Counted from the first letter of the stretch, positions 1 to 8,630 are shown. The stretch is 64,000 bases of DNA from Bacteroidales bacterium (GCA_016938685.1 JAFGUD010000470.1:1-64000), one strand, 5' to 3'. Notes: generated from the sequence alone by a model not told the origin. Translations and numbers: made by a program.

Positions 1-124
1 ACTTTACAAACTTTAAGAACTTTACAAACTTTAAGAACTTTACAAACTTTAAGAACTTTACAAACTTTAAGAACTTTACAAACTTTACAAACTTTAAGAA
101 CTTAAAGAACTTTCAACTAAAATT
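1..124. repeat. AACTTTACA/AACTTTAAG tandem repeat (family A)
   Basis: A nearly perfect tandem array of two alternating 9-mers, AACTTTACA and AACTTTAAG (18-bp period), running from the window edge to the start codon of the next gene and ending in AACTTTCAACTAAA. Shorter relatives of the same word lie before the genes at 4027, 4643, 6677 and 10886 and after frr (45556-45600). It has no open frame of its own. Confidence 0.9.
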
Positions 125-970
125 ATGAAAACATTTTTAGATTGCATACCCTGTTTTATGAATCAGGCGCTAAAAACATCTCTTTTTGCAACAGATGATG
201 ATGTTAAAATTAAAAAAGTGCTTGATGAAGTAGGAGATATGGTGAAAAATATACCTATGAGCTATTCGCCGGTGCAAAATGGAGAAATAGTGTATAAAAA
301 AATTAGGGAAATTACCGGAGTTTACGACCCATACAAGGAAATTAAACAAAAAAGCATTGCCGAAGCAAAGTCGATGTATGATGATTTGAAACAAAAAATT
401 GAAGAATCTGAAAATCCCCTTGAAACTGCCATTCGTGTTGCTATAGCTGGAAATGTAATTGATTTTGGTGTTGAATTAAAGTTCAATTTAAAAGAAGATG
501 TTGAAAAAATATTAAAACAAGAGTTTGCTGTTTTTGATGTTGAAAGTTTCAAAAAAAGCATTGAAAATGCTAACGAAATATTATATATTGGCGATAATGC
601 CGGCGAATCAGTTTTTGATAAACTTTTGATTGAAACAATTGGCAAAAAAACAATCTATGCCGTTCGTGAAATACCCGTAATTAACGATGTTATTGTTCAA
701 GATGCAATAGATTCTGGTATTGACGAAGTTGCGGAGATAGTGTCATCTGGTTGTTCTGCACCAGGAACTATTATTGAGAAATGTAATGCAGAGTTTAAAA
801 AGTTATACAACAATGCTGATGTTGTAATAAGTAAGGGACAAGGTAATTACGAAGGACTTTCAGATGAAAATAGACAAATATTTTTTATGTTAAAAGCTAA
901 ATGTCCAATAATTGCAAGAGATATGAATGTTCCAATGGGAAGTATTATTTTGAAAGAAATTAATAAATAA
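125..970 (+). CDS. DUF89 (ARMT1-like) family protein, probable metal-dependent damage-control phosphatase
   Basis: 281 residues. The N-terminus carries a CxxC pair (CIPC, residues 7-10), typical of the stand-alone prokaryotic DUF89 branch. The conserved family blocks are present: DNAGE near residue 158, a VREIPVINDV segment near 180, GCSAPGT near 205 and KGQGNYEGL near 240. DUF89 proteins bind a divalent metal through the Asp/Asn of these blocks and hydrolyse phosphate from damaged or side-product metabolites; the substrate of this branch is not certain. The CGGC protein follows after 10 bp, so the two genes are probably co-transcribed. No signal peptide, so cytoplasmic. The start is the first ATG after the family A repeat. 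Family assignment is firm; the substrate is unknown. Confidence 0.88.
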   Translation: MKTFLDCIPCFMNQALKTSLFATDDDVKIKKVLDEVGDMVKNIPMSYSPVQNGEIVYKKIREITGVYDPYKEIKQKSIAEAKSMYDDLKQKIEESENPLETAIRVAIAGNVIDFGVELKFNLKEDVEKILKQEFAVFDVESFKKSIENANEILYIGDNAGESVFDKLLIETIGKKTIYAVREIPVINDVIVQDAIDSGIDEVAEIVSSGCSAPGTIIEKCNAEFKKLYNNADVVISKGQGNYEGLSDENRQIFFMLKAKCPIIARDMNVPMGSIILKEINK

Positions 971-980
971 AAATCAGATT

Positions 981-1430
981 ATGAAAAGTTCCAAAAAAAT
1001 AGGAATTATTATTTGTGATAGATACAAAAATTGTGCTGGTGGAAAATGTTTTCGTTCAATGAAAGAGCGGGTAGGTGGTTTTAGTATTTATGATAAAGAC
1101 GAAGAATTAGAATTAGTGGGATACACTACTTGTGGTGGTTGTCCGGGCGGAAATATTGAATACGCACCGGAAGAAATGATTAAAAACGGAGCAGAAGCAA
1201 TTCATTTTGCAACAGGTTTTGTTGTTGGTTATCCGCCCTGTCCTCACATAAATCAATTTAAAGAATTTATCGAAACAAGATACAAAGTTGATGTCGTTAT
1301 TGGAACTCACCCAATACCTGAAAAATATTTACTAATCCATGAAAAATTGGGAACTTGGAACACTCCTGAATGGCAAGAACATTTAAAATTGTTACTTCCA
1401 AAACAACAAATTAGATTGGATTATGATTAA
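981..1430 (+). CDS. CGGC domain-containing putative metal-binding protein
   Basis: 149 residues, rich in cysteine: a CDRYKNCAGGKC segment near residues 12-23, the name-giving TTCGGCPGG block near 50-58 and YPPCPH near 89. This matches the small CGGC family, predicted to bind a metal or iron-sulfur centre; no reaction is established. It starts 10 bp after the DUF89 gene on the same strand. That gene also has an N-terminal CxxC, so the pair may share a metal-dependent role, which is inference. No membrane segment or signal peptide. The 180-bp repeat array begins almost at its stop codon. Confidence 0.8.
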   Translation: MKSSKKIGIIICDRYKNCAGGKCFRSMKERVGGFSIYDKDEELELVGYTTCGGCPGGNIEYAPEEMIKNGAEAIHFATGFVVGYPPCPHINQFKEFIETRYKVDVVIGTHPIPEKYLLIHEKLGTWNTPEWQEHLKLLLPKQQIRLDYD

Positions 1431-1439
1431 AAAGTAATA

Positions 1440-2035
1440 AAATGGAGTAAACCTGCCTGACCATGTTAGTTTTACGTTTTTATTCTGAAAAAGAATAACT
1501 TTCTTTTTGGTTTCTGCATTCAGAAAACGAGACAAGGGTATTTTTTGGTTATGCGATTTTAATCGCTCTGGTTAAGTTGCTTTAGCAACATTTTTTCGCA
1601 ACAAAGGATTCAGAACTGAGGTAAGTAAATTTGCATGACCATGTTCGTTTTAGTTGTTTAATTCTGAAAAAGAACAACTTTCTTTAATGGTTTCTGCATT
1701 CAGAAAACGAGACATGGGTGTTTTTTGGTTATGCGATTTTAATCGCTCTGGTTAAGTTGCTTTAGCAACATTTTTTCGCAACAAAGGATTCAGAACCGAG
1801 GTAAGTAAATTTGCATGACCATGTTCGTTTTAGTTGTTTAATTCTGAAAAAGAACAACTTTCTTTAATGGTTTCTGCAGTCAGAAAACGAGTCAAGGGTA
1901 TTTTTTGGTTATGCGATTTTAATCGCTTTGGTTAAGTTGCTTTAGCAACAGTTTTCAGCAACTGAAGTTGCGGAACCGAAGCAAGTAAACTTGCATGAAC
2001 ATGTCTGTTTTAGTTGTTTTTCCCAGTAACTTATC
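1440..2035. repeat. 180-bp tandem repeat array with mini-hairpins (3.3 copies)
   Basis: Three copies begin near 1441, 1621 and 1801, with a partial fourth from 1981; copies 2 and 3 differ at only a few bases. Each unit holds GCGAT-TTTA-ATCGC and GTTGC-TTTA-GCAAC (5-bp stems, same loop) and a TTCTGAA...TTCAGAA pair about 35 bases apart. At the unit junction, copy 4 has GCAAG-TAAA-CTTGC, while copies 2 and 3 keep this stem with G-U pairs. All six frames are closed. The remainder to 2179 shows nothing further recognisable. Function unknown. Confidence 0.85.
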
Positions 2036-2179
2036 AACTTTCGTGGGTGATTTCTGCCGGCAGGTGACAATACCTGTCTGAGGAATGGTTTTGGCTTACA
2101 AAATCAAAATAGTATGTGTTAGAAGTAATTTTAGACGCAAAATTTCGTTTTGTATTAAATTAATTCAAATTTAGCTCGC

Positions 2180-2722
2180 ATGAAAATTTATATTCTTTTT
2201 CTTTTTACCATGTTGTTATTTTCTAACATAGCTGCTCAGAATTATGAAGTATATGATCCTTATGTTGAGGTTGTTGATTATGAGTTTAAGCTCGATAAAA
2301 AATTAGTAAAAGAGTCAGTTAAGCGTCTTTATTTGCAAAACGACAAAGATTTATACACCTACAAACATGTTGACGGATTTGTAACTATTGGAGACCACGA
2401 CAGAATGAGTATAGTAGTTTATGATGAGGACTTGAACTGGTATCAAACCCGAATTTATTTATATGAAGAGATGTACACAAATTCTAAAAAACTCAAAACT
2501 GAATACGAGCGAATTTTACCTGCCGTTGAAGAAGCTGTTTTGAAAAGTAATTCTGATGTACCTGAAGAAGAATATTATTTAACAAAAATTGAAAGTCCAA
2601 AAGGTGATTGGTATGAAATTTTGTATTTTGTTTATGTTGACACAGTCATGTATAATCGCTTAATAATTCTTAATGATAAACTCGAAGTCGTTTCGGTAAC
2701 CGATGAAGAAAATATTTTTTAA
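2180..2722 (+). CDS. hypothetical exported protein
   Basis: 180 residues with a clear signal peptide: Lys, a hydrophobic run and an AAQ-type cleavage site near residue 20. The mature part is rich in Tyr, Asp and Glu, looks mixed alpha/beta, has no cysteine and no T9SS sorting domain. It should reside in the periplasm. I do not recognise a family. It stands alone between the 180-bp repeat array and the convergent rdgB gene, with only 51 bp to the stop codon of rdgB. Confidence 0.7.
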   Translation: MKIYILFLFTMLLFSNIAAQNYEVYDPYVEVVDYEFKLDKKLVKESVKRLYLQNDKDLYTYKHVDGFVTIGDHDRMSIVVYDEDLNWYQTRIYLYEEMYTNSKKLKTEYERILPAVEEAVLKSNSDVPEEEYYLTKIESPKGDWYEILYFVYVDTVMYNRLIILNDKLEVVSVTDEENIF

Positions 2723-2773
2723 TAGGTATTAGATTTTTTTATTGTTTCTTTTGACTGTTTTTGCATTAAAACG

Positions 2774-3352
2774 CTACCGTTGCTTTTTCAAAAACTCAAC
2801 CAATTTTTGAGTTGCTAATGCTCTGTGACTCATTGCGTTTTTCTTGTCGGCTGACATTTCAGCGTAAGTAATATTATATCCGTCTGGTCTGAAAATTGGG
2901 TCGTAACCAAAACCTTTGGCGCCGTGTCTTTCTGTTGTTATTTGTCCGTTAACAATTCCTTCAAAGAAATATTCTTTGTCATTTAAAATCAAGCTAATTA
3001 CTGTAATAAATCTGGCATTGCGGTTAGTTTTGCCCTCCATTTCTAGTAATACCTTGGTAACATTATCCTCAAAAGAGCAATGTTCGCCAGCATAACGAGC
3101 AGAATAAACACCCGGAGCGCCATTTAAAGCTTCTATTTCAAGTCCTGTATCATCGGCAAAAACATTTATTTTGTATCTGTCATATATAAAATGTGATTTC
3201 TGCGAAGCATTCTCCGGAATTGTCGGATTTGTTTCCGGAATATCACCGGAAAAGCCGATATCATTTAACGATTTTAGGTCAAAATTATTACCAAGAATTG
3301 CGCTTATTTCGCTGATTTTGTGCTTGTTATTTGTTGCAAAAACTATTTCCAT
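2774..3352 (-). CDS. rdgB: RdgB/HAM1-type XTP/dITP diphosphatase
   Basis: 192 residues, normal for the family. It hydrolyses non-canonical purine nucleoside triphosphates (XTP, dITP, ITP) to the monophosphates, keeping them out of DNA and RNA. Visible signatures are FATNNKHKI at the N-terminus, [17 protein letters not shown] near residues 65-81, the SARYAG block and a C-terminal KGFGYDPIF...SHRALA region. Cytoplasmic. A -7 box reading TACTTTTG lies just upstream (3373-3380, minus strand), which supports the ATG used. Convergent with the exported protein at 2180. Confidence 0.95.
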   Translation of the reverse strand: MEIVFATNNKHKISEISAILGNNFDLKSLNDIGFSGDIPETNPTIPENASQKSHFIYDRYKINVFADDTGLEIEALNGAPGVYSARYAGEHCSFEDNVTKVLLEMEGKTNRNARFITVISLILNDKEYFFEGIVNGQITTERHGAKGFGYDPIFRPDGYNITYAEMSADKKNAMSHRALATQKLVEFLKKQR

Positions 3353-3372
3353 TATCCTTGTTTTTTGTGCAT

Positions 3373-3380
3373 CAAAAGTA
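3373..3380 (-). promoter_or_regulatory. -7 promoter box of rdgB
   Basis: TACTTTTG on the minus strand fits the Bacteroidota TAnnTTTG consensus, about 20 bp before the rdgB start. Confidence 0.5.
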
Positions 3381-3463
3381 TAAAAAAATCTTAACTTTTA
3401 TGTCTGACTTTGAGTTGTATGTTAAAAACAGTTTCTTTGCATAATAATTTCGAATTATCAATT

Positions 3464-3958
3464 ATGAATTATCAATTGTCTATAATAGTTGCGATCGCCA
3501 ACAATAATGCAATAGGAAAAGATAACAACCTGTTGGCTTATTTGTCAAATGACTTAAAATGGTTCAAAAAAAACACACTTGACAAAACGGTTATTATGGG
3601 AAGAAAAACTTTTGATTCTTTACCCAACGGAGCTTTGCCGAAGCGCACAAATATTGTTTTGACCAGAAATAAGGATTTCAAAGCCGAAAATTGTATTGTT
3701 TTAGACGATTTTCAAAAAGTTTTTAATCACTTGAATCAAGATGCTGAAAATTTCATAATGGGCGGAGCTGAAATATACAGACATTTTTTGCCATTTGTTG
3801 ACAAATTGTATATTACACGTATTCACGCTGATTTTGACGCAGATGTGTTTTTTCCTGAAATCAACTTTGATGAATGGAATTTGATAGAAAAAATTGAAAA
3901 TAAAGTCGACGAAAAACATAAATTTGATTATGATTTTTTAATTTATTTACGAAAATAA
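3464..3958 (+). CDS. folA: dihydrofolate reductase
   Basis: 164 residues from the ATG at 3464; it reduces dihydrofolate to tetrahydrofolate with NADPH. Family signatures are SIIVAIANNNAIGKDN at the N-terminus, the SNDLKWFKKNT helix with its substrate-binding acidic residue, IMGRKTFDSLP and FIMGGAEIY. The usual LPW of the Met20 loop reads LLAYL here. An in-frame start exists at 3410, but it would add 18 residues that homologues lack. The bases around 3450-3480 are a low-complexity repeat (AATTATCAATTATGAATTATCAATT) that runs into the first codons, so the first residues MNYQLS are repeat-derived. No thymidylate synthase gene is adjacent. Confidence 0.93.
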   Translation: MNYQLSIIVAIANNNAIGKDNNLLAYLSNDLKWFKKNTLDKTVIMGRKTFDSLPNGALPKRTNIVLTRNKDFKAENCIVLDDFQKVFNHLNQDAENFIMGGAEIYRHFLPFVDKLYITRIHADFDADVFFPEINFDEWNLIEKIENKVDEKHKFDYDFLIYLRK

Positions 3959-4003
3959 TCAACTTTCAACTTGACAAGCTTTTAAACTTTCAACTAAAAA
4001 ATG

Positions 4004-4011
4004 TATCTTTG
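4004..4011 (+). promoter_or_regulatory. -7 promoter box of the DUF433 pair
   Basis: TATCTTTG, 16 bp before the start at 4027. The -33 region overlaps a family A repeat (AAACTTTCAACTAAA). Confidence 0.6.
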
Positions 4012-4026
4012 TAAAAAGCAAAATTT

Positions 4027-4251
4027 ATGGTTAATTATCATGAAATAATAACAATAGAACAGGGTAAAAGGAGTGGTAAATCATGTGTTAGAGGACTTCG
4101 AATTACTGTTTATGATGTTTTATCTTGGTTAGCTTCAGGGATGACTCATGATGAAATAATTGAGGATTTTCCGGAACTAACAAAAGAAGATATTTTAGCA
4201 TGTTTGGCTTATGCTGCCGATAAAGAGAAAAAAACCATTTTTGTTGCCTGA
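4027..4251 (+). CDS. DUF433 family protein, probable antitoxin
   Basis: 74 residues. The segment GKRSGKSCVRGLRITVYDVLSW followed by a helical part with the acidic motif DEIIEDFPELTKEDILACLAYA is the DUF433 pattern, a winged-helix domain common as the VapB-like partner of PIN-like DUF5615 proteins. The stop codon lies 7 bp before the DUF5615 start, so the two are one operon behind the TATCTTTG box at 4004. The likely role is DNA-binding autoregulation and neutralising the partner; that comes from gene pairing and is not shown here. Confidence 0.85.
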   Translation: MVNYHEIITIEQGKRSGKSCVRGLRITVYDVLSWLASGMTHDEIIEDFPELTKEDILACLAYAADKEKKTIFVA

Positions 4252-4258
4252 TTTTGCT

Positions 4259-4573
4259 ATGAAATTGCTATTTGATGAAAATATTTCTTTCCGAATTGTG
4301 AAAAAAATTTCTGATATTTTTCCTGATTCTGCTCATGTGAGTAAATTTGGGTTGCTAAAATCTAATGATTTGCAAATTTGGGATTTTGCAAAAAGAAACA
4401 GCTTTACAATTGTTACAAATGATTCCGATTTTAATGATATTTTGAGTATTTATAGTCATCTTCCAAAAGTGATTTGGTATAGAGGCGGAAACAAGACAAC
4501 CCAAATTCTTGCAGAAAAATTATTGGAGAATCAAGACGAAGTTATTAGCTTTTTACAAGATTTAGAAAAATGA
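4259..4573 (+). CDS. DUF5615 family PIN-like protein, probable toxin
   Basis: 104 residues from the ATG at 4259; a longer frame from 4211 overlaps the antitoxin gene and is unlikely. The N-terminus KLLFDENISFRIV holds the conserved DEN of DUF5615, and the middle has ATP-independent PIN-like features: a WDFAKRN block and TNDSDF near residues 62-70, probably part of the acidic metal site of a PIN-type ribonuclease. It follows the DUF433 gene directly. Assignment as a toxin is by family association. The end of the gene leads into a family A repeat. Confidence 0.82.
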   Translation: MKLLFDENISFRIVKKISDIFPDSAHVSKFGLLKSNDLQIWDFAKRNSFTIVTNDSDFNDILSIYSHLPKVIWYRGGNKTTQILAEKLLENQDEVISFLQDLEK

Positions 4574-4642
4574 TTATTGATTGTTTCCTAAAACTTTCAA
4601 CATTATAAACTATTTTACTTTTAAACTTTTCAACCAATTAAG

Positions 4643-6097
4643 ATGAGCATTTTTAAAAAATTTCCACGAACCTTTTGGGTTGCCAACACAGTAGAATTAT
4701 TTGAACGCTGGGGTTGGTATGGCTTATTTAATGTATTAGCAATTTATCTTACAGCATCAACCGATACTGGAGCACTTGGTTTTACACAAGTTCAAAAGGG
4801 TATGTTAATGGGGTCAATATCAGCAATCGTTTATTTTTTGCCTGTATTTACCGGTGCTTTTTCTGATAAATTCGGATATAAGAGAAGTCTTTTAATCGCA
4901 TTTGTACTTTATTTTGTTGGCTTTTTTCTAATGGGAAAAATGAACACTTTTGGGGCTGTCTTTTTTTCTTTTGGAATTGTTGGAATAGGGGCTGCAATTT
5001 TTAAACCTATTGTTTCGGCCACAATTTCTAAAACTACAACTGAAAAAACTGCAATTCTTGGGTTTGGTATTTTTTACATGATGGTCAACTTGGGCGCATT
5101 AATTGGTCCTGTTATTTCATCAAAATTAAGAGATGTTAACTGGGATTATGTTTTTTATTCTTCAATGATTGCAGTTGTTCTAAACTTTTTGTTGGTGCTT
5201 TTCTTTTTTAAAGAGCCGGAAAGAGAAAAAAACACAGATAAACTTTGGGAAACTGTTAAAAAAATTGCTGTAAATATTTGGACTGCTGTAAGTGACTGGA
5301 AATTTTTGATTTTTTTGGTTATAATAGCCGGTTTTTGGACAATGTACATGCAGCTTTTTTTTACGCTTCCGGTGTTTGTAGAACAATGGGTTGATACTTC
5401 AATTCTATTCAATGCTGTTAATAGTTTTTGGCCTGGTTTTGCAAACTTTTTAGGGAACGGTCATGGTGAAATAAATCCTGAAATGTTGCTTAATATGGAC
5501 GCAATGTTCATTGTTCTTTTTCAAATAATTATTTCAAGTATTGTCACCAAAATGAAGCCTGTTAATGCTATGATTGGAGGTTTTTTCATAGCTGCAATCG
5601 GTCTCGGGTTAATGTTTTTGTTCAAAAATCCTATTTATATAATGATTTCTATTTTGATATTTGCAATTGGTGAAATGACTGGTTCTCCAACAATTACAGC
5701 TTATATTGGATTAATTGCTAGTAAAGATAAAAAAGCACTCTACATGGGAATGTCATTTTTGCCTGTTGCTGTTGGTAATTTTCTTGGAGGGTATATTTCC
5801 GGAAGTGTTTATGGAAAAATGTCTGATAAATTAAATCTTCTGCAAAAAGAATTTATAAACAGAGGTTGGGATGTGCCCGAAATTACTAAAACATTTACAA
5901 AGAATGACTTTTTCAGTCTTGCTGAACAAAAACTAAATATGTCAAGTCAACAAATTACTGATTTTTTGTGGAATAGTTATCAGCCGTATCATATTTGGTA
6001 TGTTTTCACAGGAATAGGTATGCTTACTGTGGTAGCTTTATTTGCTTACGATAAATTGATCTTAAAATCTAAGAAAAACGAACAAAAACAATCTTAA
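4643..6097 (+). CDS. POT/PTR-family proton-dependent oligopeptide transporter (MFS)
   Basis: 484 residues with about 12 to 14 hydrophobic segments. The first helix carries ELFERWGWYG, the ExxERFxYYG proton-coupling motif of the POT family. The signature AFSDKFGYKRSL follows in the first cytoplasmic loop, and FYMMVNLGALIGP near residue 155 matches the PTR2 signature. It should import di- or tripeptides with protons across the inner membrane. The substrate-side Arg/Lys pattern was not traced in full, so related substrates are possible. The gene starts immediately after a family A repeat and is followed after 4 bp by the small membrane protein, probably one operon. Confidence 0.88.
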   Translation: MSIFKKFPRTFWVANTVELFERWGWYGLFNVLAIYLTASTDTGALGFTQVQKGMLMGSISAIVYFLPVFTGAFSDKFGYKRSLLIAFVLYFVGFFLMGKMNTFGAVFFSFGIVGIGAAIFKPIVSATISKTTTEKTAILGFGIFYMMVNLGALIGPVISSKLRDVNWDYVFYSSMIAVVLNFLLVLFFFKEPEREKNTDKLWETVKKIAVNIWTAVSDWKFLIFLVIIAGFWTMYMQLFFTLPVFVEQWVDTSILFNAVNSFWPGFANFLGNGHGEINPEMLLNMDAMFIVLFQIIISSIVTKMKPVNAMIGGFFIAAIGLGLMFLFKNPIYIMISILIFAIGEMTGSPTITAYIGLIASKDKKALYMGMSFLPVAVGNFLGGYISGSVYGKMSDKLNLLQKEFINRGWDVPEITKTFTKNDFFSLAEQKLNMSSQQITDFLWNSYQPYHIWYVFTGIGMLTVVALFAYDKLILKSKKNEQKQS

Positions 6098-6101
6098 AAT
6101 T

Positions 6102-6548
6102 ATGAAAAAGAACTCTTTTGTTATATTAGGCATTGTTGCTTTCATTTTTATTGGAATAGTTGTTTATGGAGTTTTCAATAGAAAAAATAAACTTGATAAA
6201 TTCCGAAAAGATGGAATAGAAGTAACAGCAACTATAAATAACTTGTACAAGGAAAAAAACAAAGAAGTTTCAGGGAGTAAAAAATATGACAGTTATCTTG
6301 AAGTTACTTTTTTTACCAAAACTGAAAATTTAGACGAAAACGAAGAGCAAAAAACCATCGGGAAAGATGAAAATGGTGAATATCAACTGAATTTAGGAGA
6401 TACTGGAAAAGACGGCAAATATGTTAATACAAAAATTTGGGTAGAATCCTCAATTTATAAAAAGTTTAAAAAAGGCGACAAAGTGCAAATATTTTACTTG
6501 CCTAATGACCCAAATCAAGCAATTTTAAAAGAGACAATAGAGAAATAA
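6102..6548 (+). CDS. DUF3592-like membrane-anchored protein
   Basis: 148 residues with one N-terminal transmembrane segment (about residues 5-26) and a soluble region ending in FKKGDKVQIFYLPNDPNQAIL. That ending resembles DUF3592 proteins, where such a block closes a small beta domain. DUF3592 often has a second membrane helix after this point, but here the chain stops. The soluble part probably faces the periplasm. It starts 4 bp after the transporter stop codon, so it is likely translated from the same message. Function unknown. Confidence 0.65.
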   Translation: MKKNSFVILGIVAFIFIGIVVYGVFNRKNKLDKFRKDGIEVTATINNLYKEKNKEVSGSKKYDSYLEVTFFTKTENLDENEEQKTIGKDENGEYQLNLGDTGKDGKYVNTKIWVESSIYKKFKKGDKVQIFYLPNDPNQAILKETIEK

Positions 6549-6637
6549 AAAGATATTGATTTTAATCATTAATAAATACGGATAAAAATTACATCTTTGG
6601 ATTTTAAAAGTGTTCTGCAACATTGTGGACATTTAAT

Positions 6638-6676
6638 TAACTTTTCAACTTTTAACTTTAAAACTTTCAACTAAGT
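6638..6676 (+). repeat. family A repeat before glpD
   Basis: AACTTTTCAACTTTTAACTTTAAAACTTTCAACTAAG ends 3 bp before the ATG at 6677. It is the same word family as at 1-124. Confidence 0.7.
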
Positions 6677-8335
6677 ATGTTATCAGCAATAAATCGTTCG
6701 GAAGAACTAAAAGCCATTGATGGCAAAACATTTGATTTAATAGTAGTTGGCGGTGGTATAACCGGTGCCGGAATAGCTCTTGATGCTGCTTCGCGCGGAT
6801 TATCTGTTGCTGTTTTTGAAAAACAGGATTTTGCCGAAGGTACTAGCAGCCGTTCAACAAAACTTGTTCATGGTGGACTTCGTTATCTTGAACATCTTGA
6901 ATTTGGAATAGTTCGTGCTGTTGGGCGCGAACGCAAAATTGTTCACGACAATGCAATGCACATTGTTTTGCCCGAAAGAATGATTCTTCCTATTATCGAA
7001 GGCGGTTCTCTTGGCGAATTTACAACAAGTATCGCTCTTAAATTATACGATTTTCTGGCAGATGTAAAAAAGACCGAACAACGTAAAATGATGAGTGTTG
7101 AAGAGGTTGTAAAAGCCGAACCTTTGTTGGAGTCTGAGTTTCTTAAAGGTGGTGCAATGTACTATGAATATAAAACCGACGATTCCCGTTTAACTATTGA
7201 AATAGCCAAAAAAGCTAATGAATTTGGTGCAAAACTTTTTAATTATGCCGAAGTCACAGAGTTTTTGTACGAAAATAACTTCAAAATAAATGGAGTTACC
7301 GTAAAAGATACAATTACCGAAAGTGAAATTTCTGTTTACGGAAAATATGTTGTTAACGCTACCGGTATTTGGGTTGACCAAATGCGTAGAAAAGACGACG
7401 AAAAAGCTCCTCAAAGATTACATATCACAAAAGGAATTCACATTGTTGTTTCTAAAACAAAACTTCCGTTGAAACATTCTGTCTATTTTGATGTTGGCGA
7501 CAATAGAATGGTTTTTGCAATCCCACGTTTTGATGTTGTTTATATTGGTACAACAGATACTAATTATGATCAAAATTACGAAAATCCAAACGTTGAACTT
7601 AAAGATGTTCAGTATCTTATTGATGCGTTTAATAATATTTCCCCAAAAGCAAATTTAAAACTCGAAGATGTTGAATCTGCTTGGTCTGGATTGCGTCCTT
7701 TGATTCACGAAGAAGGGAAAAAACCGTCGGAATTATCCAGAAAAGACGAAATCTTTTATTCCGATTCCGGCTTGATTTCAATTGCAGGCGGAAAATTAAC
7801 AGGTTATAGATTGATGGCGAAAAAAATAATTGAAATCATTAGAAAAAGAATGAAAGATGATTTTGGAAACGATATTGGAGATTGTAAAACCAAAACTATT
7901 AAACTTGCCGGTGGTGAATTTGATTTTGATTATTCTTCTGTTAAACTAATAGAATATGCTGATTCTAAATATGATGAAGCCAAACAACTCGGAATAAGTG
8001 TTGCTGATTTCAAAAAACTGTTTTATCGATATGGAAAAAATATTGATTTAGTAACAAACAAAGCGTTTGAATTTTACAATGAAAATAAAAATTTCAGACT
8101 TGCATGGTTAAAAGCAGAAGTTTGGTACACAGTTAATTACGAAAGTGTTGCCTGTCTTGGAGATTTCTTTGTTCGCCGAACTGGTATGATTCATTTTTTT
8201 GTAAAAGAAATAAAACCAATGATTGAAGATGCCGCTAATTTTATGCAGGAATTATTAGGCTGGACTGATGAAACTAAGCAAAAAGCAATAGAAACGTTTA
8301 CTTCAAAGTACAAAAAAGTAAATGAATTTGAATAG
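6677..8335 (+). CDS. glpD: FAD-dependent glycerol-3-phosphate dehydrogenase
   Basis: 552 residues, full length for GlpD/GlpA. It oxidises sn-glycerol 3-phosphate to dihydroxyacetone phosphate and passes electrons to the quinone pool at the inner membrane. The N-terminal dinucleotide fold reads VVGGGITGAGIALDAASRG (residues 22-40), followed by the family signature GTSSRSTKLVHGGLRYLE near 55-72. The region IAGGKLTGYRLMA near 365 closes the FAD domain, and a C-terminal helical DAO_C domain follows. No glpK or glpF gene is near. The gene ends in a strong hairpin terminator. Confidence 0.95.
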   Translation: MLSAINRSEELKAIDGKTFDLIVVGGGITGAGIALDAASRGLSVAVFEKQDFAEGTSSRSTKLVHGGLRYLEHLEFGIVRAVGRERKIVHDNAMHIVLPERMILPIIEGGSLGEFTTSIALKLYDFLADVKKTEQRKMMSVEEVVKAEPLLESEFLKGGAMYYEYKTDDSRLTIEIAKKANEFGAKLFNYAEVTEFLYENNFKINGVTVKDTITESEISVYGKYVVNATGIWVDQMRRKDDEKAPQRLHITKGIHIVVSKTKLPLKHSVYFDVGDNRMVFAIPRFDVVYIGTTDTNYDQNYENPNVELKDVQYLIDAFNNISPKANLKLEDVESAWSGLRPLIHEEGKKPSELSRKDEIFYSDSGLISIAGGKLTGYRLMAKKIIEIIRKRMKDDFGNDIGDCKTKTIKLAGGEFDFDYSSVKLIEYADSKYDEAKQLGISVADFKKLFYRYGKNIDLVTNKAFEFYNENKNFRLAWLKAEVWYTVNYESVACLGDFFVRRTGMIHFFVKEIKPMIEDAANFMQELLGWTDETKQKAIETFTSKYKKVNEFE

Positions 8336-8341
8336 AAATAC

Positions 8342-8369
8342 AAGGTCGGCATTTGTCGACCTTTTTTTT
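8342..8369 (+). terminator. intrinsic terminator of glpD
   Basis: AAGGTCG - 8-base loop - CGACCTT followed by a T run, starting 6 bp after the glpD stop. Confidence 0.9.
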
Positions 8370-8391
8370 GTTAATAAGAGATTTGGTGATG

Positions 8392-8547
8392 TCAATGAAG
8401 CACGAAGAAAATAATTGCCAATAAAATTAGAATTAATATAACCATAACTCCACAGCCAATTCTAATGGTTTCGCCAAAAGTATCTCCACCAAATAATGCT
8501 CCTAGAACAGCAATAATTAGTAAAATAATTAAGATTATAGATAACAT
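8392..8547 (-). CDS. small hydrophobic protein, two membrane segments (51 aa)
   Basis: The frame encodes 51 residues from an ATG at 8547 to a TGA at 8392. The chain is two hydrophobic runs, LSIILIILLIIAVLGALF and VMVILILILLAIIFFVL, separated by GGDTFGETIRIGCG. A minus-strand box TAAATTTG (8562-8569) lies 14 bp before the start and fits the Bacteroidota -7 consensus. Small inner-membrane proteins with a similar Gly-Gly...TIRxGCG turn seem familiar from this phylum, but I cannot name a family. Function unknown. Confidence 0.65.
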   Translation of the reverse strand: MLSIILIILLIIAVLGALFGGDTFGETIRIGCGVMVILILILLAIIFFVLH

Positions 8548-8551
8548 TTTG

Positions 8552-8569
8552 TATTTTTGCACAAATTTA
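8552..8569. promoter_or_regulatory. divergent -7 boxes: rbfA (+) and small membrane protein (-)
   Basis: TATTTTTG on the plus strand (8552-8559), 71 bp before rbfA, and TAAATTTG on the minus strand (8562-8569), 14 bp before the 51-residue frame. Confidence 0.5.
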
Positions 8570-8630
8570 CAAAAAAAATAGAACTTACGAGAGATTCTAA
8601 ACTCTTTGTTCTTAACTTTAACTTACAAAT

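Noticed and set aside
4211-4258. Upstream start for the DUF5615 protein
   Set aside because: It would overlap the antitoxin gene, and the added residues MLPIKRKKPFLLPDFA are not family-like.
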